Part shown: piece after piece, positions 12,483 through 16,918 of the stretch
Layout: every line of letters begins with the position of its first letter
How positions within the stretch are numbered: the stretch's first letter is position 1
From: Burkholderiales bacterium
Lineage (GTDB): Bacteria; Pseudomonadota; Gammaproteobacteria; Burkholderiales; Casimicrobiaceae
DNA: 16,918 nt
Assembly: GCA_025354075.1 (NCBI GenBank)
Contig: JANXNO010000037.1
Span: 1-16,918, forward strand
Direction of reading: 5' to 3'
Translations under genes and position numbers: made by a program
Notes under the pieces: generated by a model
What the model was told of the DNA's origin: nothing
Databases searched by the model: none
The model's input: the letters and a program-made list of their open reading frames with translations, nothing else

Positions 12483-14582
12483 ATGAATTCCACCCCTCTG
12501 CCGTCCGTTCCTGAGCGCATCTCCGCGCCGTCCACGCCGACCGCGCCCGCGACGCGCAGCCAGCGAGTGTGGAAGGGCTTTGGTGGCACGCCTTGGTGGC
12601 GATTGGTGGTGGGCGGATTGATTGTGCTGATCTCGGTGGCGCTGTTCACTGTACCGTTTGATTCACTCCGTCTTGAGCAGGCGCTCAAGTCGGCAGCGGC
12701 GCGGCAGGAATTCAGGCTCGCGGTGCAAAAACAAGTGCTGGAACGTGCGCGCTCCGGTTTACTCGGCTTTCGCAGCCTCGCGAACGACCCCTCGGCGGTG
12801 AAGGAAATTGGCGATGCTATCGGGGATATCGAGCGCGAACTGGCTGCGCCCAAGCATGACGTCGTGGTCAAAAACGTCGCGGAGCTCACCGCGCTGATAG
12901 AGGCGCAACGCGAGGAAATAAAACGCAGCAGTCGTGCCCTGGAGCAGGCGGCTGGCAAGTTGCGCGGCACTGCGGATGCCCCTGACGCCACCGAACAAAT
13001 CGAACTTCTTGCCACCAAGCTTGAAGCGCTGCAAGAAAGCGTGTCGCAGTTGCAGGAGATGCAAAGTCGTGCGGGGGAATTTGATGAAGACACAGGCGGC
13101 AAAAGCGATAAGACCATCACCTTCAGCCTATTCGGAAAAAAGGCGCAGGCGGTCATCAACCTGTCGGACCGCCCTGTCGCAGACGCTGTCAATCTTGATG
13201 CCAAAACCCGCGAGTTGATTCAATCGACCGTACAGCGCGATGCGCAAAAACTCATCTACGGCGGCGTCAGTCTGATCACACTTTTTGCAATGTTTTTTCT
13301 GATGCTGTTGGCCCGCGCATTCGCGGGGCGTGCGGCGCGCGGCGAGCAACGCGCCGTGATCGCCGAATCGCGAGAGCGGTCGGAAAGTTATGCCCGCCAA
13401 CTTGCTGAGGCACGCCTGATGGTGATGCGGGCTCAGGTTGAACCCCATTTTTTATTCAACACGCTCGCCCACGTGCAGGCATTGCAGGAGATTGATCCGC
13501 CGCAGGCGGGCGTCATGCTGGAGCGGCTGATCTCGTACCTGCGCGCCGCCATGCCCACGATGCGCGAAACCACGTCCACGTTGGGCCGCGAGGTCGAGGT
13601 GGTGCGCGCCTATCTCGATCTGCTGAAAATCCGCATGGGTGGGCGACTGCGCTACGTGATCAACGTGCCGTCGGAGCTCAACCAGGTATCCCTGCCGCCC
13701 ACCATGATCGCCACGCTCGTCGAAAACGCGATCAAACATGGGCTGGAACCCAAAAAGGAGGGCGGGACGATTGCTATCAATGCGCGTGTGCTGCCCGGCG
13801 TGAACGGCGCGTCCGACACGCTCGAAGTGCTGGTCGCAGACGATGGACTGGGGCTCGGTGGCGCGCACACGCAAGGCACTGGAATTGGTCTCGCCAACAC
13901 CCGCGAGCGCCTCAAAATGCTCTACGGTATAGCAGGAGATTTGCAGGTTGAGCCGAACGCACCAAGCGGTGTACGTGCGCTGCTGCGGGTGCCGACAGCG
14001 GTTCCGGAAGTGGTCGAGGAGATGACTGAGGCGGAACAAATCGCCAGTGGCATTTCGCCGTTCACCATGCAAACGGTTGGGCTGCTCGCGGTGTTTGTGG
14101 GATGGCTCGGCGTACACCGTTTTTATGTGGGCAGGATGCGCTCCGGTGCATTGCAGACCTTGCTCGGCACATTGAGCGTTTTGTCAGGTGGAGTTCCGGT
14201 GTTTTGGGTGCCGCTACTTATGTGGGTCATTCTTGACGTGGTGTGGATCATCACCCGCGAATTTCGTGACAACAACGGACGCCGCATCGCGCGCCTGAAC
14301 AGCGAAGATCGGCGTGCCTACAACGGTGCCCAGATACATCATGCGCCCGGCAAAGTACGTGATGCAACCACCTCACGGTGCTCGCGCGCCATCGCGCTGA
14401 TCCTTACGTTGCTACTGGGTTTTGCTGGCGCGCATCGCTTTTATGTCGGCCGCACCGGCACCGCATTGGCTATGCTCTTCACTCTGGGCGGGTTAGGCAT
14501 CTGGTGGCTGATCGACATTGTGATCGTAGCCAGCGGTCAGCTCAAGGACAATGAGGGAAAGTGGGTCAGCGAATGGGAATGA
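12483..14582 (+). CDS. LytS-type sensor histidine kinase with two C-terminal TM2 domains
   Basis: A 699-residue membrane kinase. Order: a Pro-rich cytoplasmic start (1-36); TM helix 39-58; a roughly 200-residue, mainly helical outer segment with coiled-coil stretches (110-160 and 171-193); TM helix 258-280; then a helix leading to the His_kinase domain with the phospho-acceptor H322 in VEPHFLFNTLAHVQ. The HATPase_c part has its N box with N415 in TLVENAIKHG and glycine boxes VADDGLGLGG and GTGIGLANTRERL. After residue 525 come two TM2 domains, about 528-600 and 633-697. They share GVHRFYVGR/GAHRFYVGR and WVILDVVWI/WWLIDIVIV, each closing with FRDNNG/LKDNEG. TM2 domains are two-helix membrane units of unknown role. 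The response regulator gene overlaps by 4 bases, so they form a pair. The sensed signal is unknown. Confidence 0.93.
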   Translation: MNSTPLPSVPERISAPSTPTAPATRSQRVWKGFGGTPWWRLVVGGLIVLISVALFTVPFDSLRLEQALKSAAARQEFRLAVQKQVLERARSGLLGFRSLANDPSAVKEIGDAIGDIERELAAPKHDVVVKNVAELTALIEAQREEIKRSSRALEQAAGKLRGTADAPDATEQIELLATKLEALQESVSQLQEMQSRAGEFDEDTGGKSDKTITFSLFGKKAQAVINLSDRPVADAVNLDAKTRELIQSTVQRDAQKLIYGGVSLITLFAMFFLMLLARAFAGRAARGEQRAVIAESRERSESYARQLAEARLMVMRAQVEPHFLFNTLAHVQALQEIDPPQAGVMLERLISYLRAAMPTMRETTSTLGREVEVVRAYLDLLKIRMGGRLRYVINVPSELNQVSLPPTMIATLVENAIKHGLEPKKEGGTIAINARVLPGVNGASDTLEVLVADDGLGLGGAHTQGTGIGLANTRERLKMLYGIAGDLQVEPNAPSGVRALLRVPTAVPEVVEEMTEAEQIASGISPFTMQTVGLLAVFVGWLGVHRFYVGRMRSGALQTLLGTLSVLSGGVPVFWVPLLMWVILDVVWIITREFRDNNGRRIARLNSEDRRAYNGAQIHHAPGKVRDATTSRCSRAIALILTLLLGFAGAHRFYVGRTGTALAMLFTLGGLGIWWLIDIVIVASGQLKDNEGKWVSEWE

Positions 14583-15382
14583 CAATGACGGCCGTATTGG
14601 CCGAAGACGAAACGCTACTGCGGCAATTTCTAAAGAAAAAACTGGAAAAATTGTGGCCGGAATTAAGTGTGGTCGGCGAGGCCGAGCACGGGCTGGCCGC
14701 TGTCGAACTGATCACTGCGCTGCGTCCGACTGTCGCGTTTCTCGACATTCGCATGCCCGAGCTTACTGGGCTTGAGGTCGCGTCGCGCATTGCCGCAGAA
14801 AGCCCGGATACGCACATCGTTTTCGTCACCGCGTATCACGAGTATGCGGTGGCTGCCTTTGACCGTGGTGCGGTGGACTACGTGCTCAAGCCTATTCAGG
14901 AGGATCGCCTGATCACCACCATCGAGCGGTTGAAAGAACGCATCGAGACCGAAGACCAGGACGCGCCAACGCTGCCCGACAATCTGTCGCAACTTATCGC
15001 CACGCTCAAGCGTGAAATGCGCGGCGCTGCGGGCGGTGCAGGAGGCGCGCCGGTTGAATACATGCGCTGGATCAAAGCCTCGCTGGGTTCAAGCCTCAAG
15101 CTGATTGACGTGAAAGATGTGCTGTTTTTCAACTCGGACGAGAAGTACACCCGCGTGGTCACCGCCACCGAAGAAGCGCTGATTCGCAAGCCGCTACGCG
15201 AGCTGCTCGATGAGCTCGACTCGAATATCTTCTGGCAGATACACCGCGGCACCATCGTTAACGTAAACGCAATTGCAGGCGTCACACGCGATTTTCGCGG
15301 CGATGCTACAGTGAAGGTAAAGGATCACAAGGAGCAGCTTAAAGTGAGTCGCCCGTTCTCGCACTTGTTCAAACAGATGTAG
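14579..15382 (+). CDS. LytTR-family response regulator (AlgR-like)
   Basis: A 267-residue two-domain regulator. The receiver (about 5-125) has the acidic pocket AEDE (8-11), phospho-acceptor D56 in VAFLDIRMPELTGLEV, the switch Thr in IVFVTAYHEYAV and the Lys in DYVLKPI. After a Gly/Ala-rich linker, the C-terminal LytTR DNA-binding domain runs from YMRWIKASLG to SHLFKQM, with VLFFNSDEKYTRVVT, ALIRKPLRELLDEL, and FWQIHRGTIVNVNAI as in AgrA/AlgR/LytR proteins. It would bind short direct repeats upstream of target genes after phosphorylation by the overlapping kinase. In-frame ATGs at 14573, 14579 and 14585 are all possible; 14579 gives the common ATGA overlap with the kinase stop. The target genes are not evident. 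Confidence 0.93.
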   Translation: MTMTAVLAEDETLLRQFLKKKLEKLWPELSVVGEAEHGLAAVELITALRPTVAFLDIRMPELTGLEVASRIAAESPDTHIVFVTAYHEYAVAAFDRGAVDYVLKPIQEDRLITTIERLKERIETEDQDAPTLPDNLSQLIATLKREMRGAAGGAGGAPVEYMRWIKASLGSSLKLIDVKDVLFFNSDEKYTRVVTATEEALIRKPLRELLDELDSNIFWQIHRGTIVNVNAIAGVTRDFRGDATVKVKDHKEQLKVSRPFSHLFKQM

Positions 15383-15407
15383 AACGGTTTTTGCCGACAG
15401 CGCTACG

Positions 15408-15423
15408 TGTTCCACGTGAACCG
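15408..15423 (+). other. Sequence resembling a ParB binding site (parS-like), degenerate
   Basis: TGTTCCACGTGAACCG matches the chromosomal parS consensus TGTTTCACGTGAAACA at 13 of 16 positions, including the central CACGTG. The left half is perfect for the Pseudomonas-type site and the right half looks one base short. It lies in the 52-base gap between two convergent genes, a free place for such a site. A chance hairpin (ACGTG/CACGT) is an equally simple reading. Confidence 0.2.
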
Positions 15424-15429
15424 TGCATT

Positions 15430-15446
15430 GCGCGTTACGTACGCGC
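15430..15446. terminator. Perfect hairpin at the end of the DUF2238 gene
   Basis: GCGCGT (15430-15435) pairs with ACGCGC (15441-15446) around a 5-base loop and spans the DUF2238 stop codon. It lies where two convergent genes meet and may act as a shared end signal, though no T-run follows. Confidence 0.3.
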
Positions 15447-16076
15447 CAGTCTGGCCATCGCCTGATCATGCAGCCGGGAGAAAAACAGCACGGCCACCAC
15501 CGCGCCAATACCGGCCATGAACATGTCTTTCTGCGTGTCCCACACGTCACCCTGCGTCGCTAGAAACGCATCAGCGCCCTCGCCGAGACTGATTGCAGCG
15601 GCCCACTCAATCAGCTCATAAAGCGCGCTCACGCCGAGACAGCAAAAAATGATGATTGTGGCCAGCCACTTGCCCGCTTTGATTGGCGAGGTGCGCAGCA
15701 GCAGTTCACGAATCAGCAGCGCCGGGCCAAAGCCCTGCATGAAATGCCCGAGCCGGTCGTAGTGATTGCGAGAGAGATGGAACTCGTCGCGTATCCAGTT
15801 AAACAAAGGCATCTCGGCATAGGTGTATTTGCCGCCCACCATCAGCACAATACCGTGCAGCGTGATCACCACCGTGAGCAGCGTGGTCAGCGGAAACCGC
15901 TTCCAGGTGACGAGCACCAGCGGCAGCGCGATCAACACCGGCAGCACTTCCATCAACCATGTGCCACGGTCTTTAGGCGCGAAGCCGGACCAGATCAGCA
16001 CAATCACTGTCGCTATCAGGCAGGCAATGGCGGTACGGGAGGTGGCGTGCGGGGCTTGCGTGGTGCGTCTGTTCAT
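15435..16076 (-). CDS. DUF2238 (YjdF-like) inner-membrane protein
   Basis: A 213-residue membrane protein from the ATG at 16076; the frame runs on to a TTG at 16136 but that part is charged and not family-like. Six or so hydrophobic helices are seen, starting with AIACLIATVIVLIWSGF. The family core is clear: FNWIRDEFHLSRNHYDRLGHF and MQGFGPALLIRELLLR in the middle, ALYELIEWAAAISLGEGADA and FLATQGDVWDTQKDMFMAG towards the end. The conserved His, Asp, Arg and Glu residues in membrane regions suggest a transport or enzyme role, but the family has no assigned function. The preceding gene on this strand is the TRAP permease about 200 bases upstream; a common transcript is possible. Convergent with the response regulator. 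Confidence 0.9.
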   Translation of the reverse strand: MNRRTTQAPHATSRTAIACLIATVIVLIWSGFAPKDRGTWLMEVLPVLIALPLVLVTWKRFPLTTLLTVVITLHGIVLMVGGKYTYAEMPLFNWIRDEFHLSRNHYDRLGHFMQGFGPALLIRELLLRTSPIKAGKWLATIIIFCCLGVSALYELIEWAAAISLGEGADAFLATQGDVWDTQKDMFMAGIGAVVAVLFFSRLHDQAMARLART

Positions 16077-16276
16077 GAGCGAAGTGTAGCGACCACGAAC
16101 GCGAGGCGGGAAAAGCCTAAACCGGACCGTCGCCAAGAACCACCAGACATTTAGTGCTTCGGTCGGCGTGCCGCCTTCGGTGCAAGGTACACCAACACTG
16201 CGCTAGGCGACGTCGCCCGGTTAGCTGCGGCGCATCCACCCAGGCAAACTTAATGCACGAGGCCATGACCGCGCGC

Positions 16277-16918
16277 TTACGACGGACAGATATACCCCGT
16301 ACCGCTGGGTGCTTTGAAACAGCCCACCGATTCCGGCAGCAGCATTTTTGGCAACCACAACACGATGTCGGGGAACAGCACCACGAAGGCAATCGTCAGC
16401 AAAAACACGGCGTAGAGCGGCAGCGAGCGCACCACCGCCTTGCCAAATCCAACCCCCACATATTTAGAGGCCACGAGCAGCGACAGCCCATACGGCGGCG
16501 TGATCAGCCCGAACACCAGTGTGGTGATGATCACCACACCCATGTGCAGCGGATGAATGTTGCCCACCTCGGTCAACTTGTTGATGATTGGCATGAAGAT
16601 GATGATCGCGGGCACAGCGTCAATGAAGTCACCGACAATCACGAACAGCACGACCAGCAAAAACATGATCATCGCGCCGTCGTTACCCGCGATGCTCGTG
16701 ATGTAGGCGGCGACAATATCCGGGCCTCGCAGAAACGCCACCAACCAGCCGAACGCAGATGCCGCCGCCACCGCGGCCAGCGGTAGCGAATAGAGCAAAC
16801 CGGCGTACATGAAGTCGCGCGGCAGCTCGTACAGGTGCTGCGGCCTGAACACCGGAATCAGCACAACGAGGATGTACACGCAGGCGATCATGCCGGCCTC
16901 GGTGGGCGTGAACCAGCC
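16277..16918 (-). CDS. TRAP transporter large permease, DctM family, C-terminal part
   Basis: The minus-strand frame is open to the window edge, so the N-terminal half or more is missing; about 213 residues are visible. The visible start GWFTPTEAGMIACVYILV matches the DctM core motif (GxFTPTEA). It goes on with hydrophobic segments including AAASAFGWLVAFL, MIMFLLVVLFVIVGDFIDAV and the family mark MGVVIITTLVFGLITPPYGLSL. DctM is the large membrane subunit of tripartite ATP-independent periplasmic transporters that move organic acids with sodium; it works with a small DctQ subunit and a periplasmic DctP, which would lie upstream outside the window. The end runs on past the last helix with VGCFKAPSGTGYICPS, a Cys-bearing tail that is a little unusual. 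The 200 bases beyond show only a 12-base palindrome (16206-16217). Confidence 0.93.
   Translation of the reverse strand, partial: GWFTPTEAGMIACVYILVVLIPVFRPQHLYELPRDFMYAGLLYSLPLAAVAAASAFGWLVAFLRGPDIVAAYITSIAGNDGAMIMFLLVVLFVIVGDFIDAVPAIIIFMPIINKLTEVGNIHPLHMGVVIITTLVFGLITPPYGLSLLVASKYVGVGFGKAVVRSLPLYAVFLLTIAFVVLFPDIVLWLPKMLLPESVGCFKAPSGTGYICPS

Noticed and set aside
12359..13204. 281-codon minus-strand open frame opposite the kinase start
   Set aside because: It is the antisense shadow of a plain kinase coding region; the Ser/Ala/Arg-rich composition has no family pattern.
1..16918. tRNA, rRNA, CRISPR arrays, insertion sequences, prophage or defence genes
   Set aside because: Both strands were read for clover-leaf ends, regular spaced repeats, transposase motifs and toxin-antitoxin pairs; none was found.

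Overview
The window reads as the chromosome of a betaproteobacterium, most likely Burkholderiales or a near relative. Three gene arrangements point that way: DUF971–ubiE–Tim44–ubiJ, pilT–pilU diverging from the PLP-homeostasis gene yggS and proC, and a LytS/LytTR (AlgZ/AlgR-like) two-component pair. Base composition is moderately GC-rich and even across the window. There is no phage gene, transposase, tRNA, rRNA or CRISPR array. This is mostly core chromosome with small dispersed repeats in the gaps.

Layout: 1-701 holds the end of a TPR-like protein (+). 821-1105 is a small secreted BamE/SmpA-like protein (-). 1211-1291 is an inverted pair of REP-like repeats. 1301-3000 is an MFS transporter plus MarR regulator operon (-), divergent from a PaaI-type hotdog thioesterase (3103-3639, +) across a short region with nested palindromes. 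A second repeat family follows the thioesterase (3666-3745). From 9824 down to 3773 the minus strand carries seven genes in the order pilT, pilU, an EamA exporter, DUF971, ubiE, a Tim44-domain membrane protein and ubiJ. These combine type IV pilus retraction with ubiquinone biosynthesis. On the plus strand, yggS–proC form a tight pair (9929-11477). fdxA (11772-12101), coding a 7Fe ferredoxin, stands alone. A 380-base gap precedes a 699-residue histidine kinase and its LytTR response regulator (12483-15382), which overlap by 4 bases. The window ends with a DUF2238 membrane protein and the C-terminal part of a TRAP transporter large permease, both on the minus strand.

The most unusual gene is the histidine kinase: its LytS-type catalytic core is followed by two tandem TM2 domains, so the catalytic part is held between membrane segments on both sides. 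The clearest non-coding structure is the REP pair at 1211-1291. Its two copies differ by a compensatory T:A to G:C change in the stem. A second dispersed repeat family occurs three times and one copy appears to create a false N-terminus for the EamA gene. No complete unknown defence or mobile system is visible here; the best candidates for new biology are the kinase architecture and the repeat elements.
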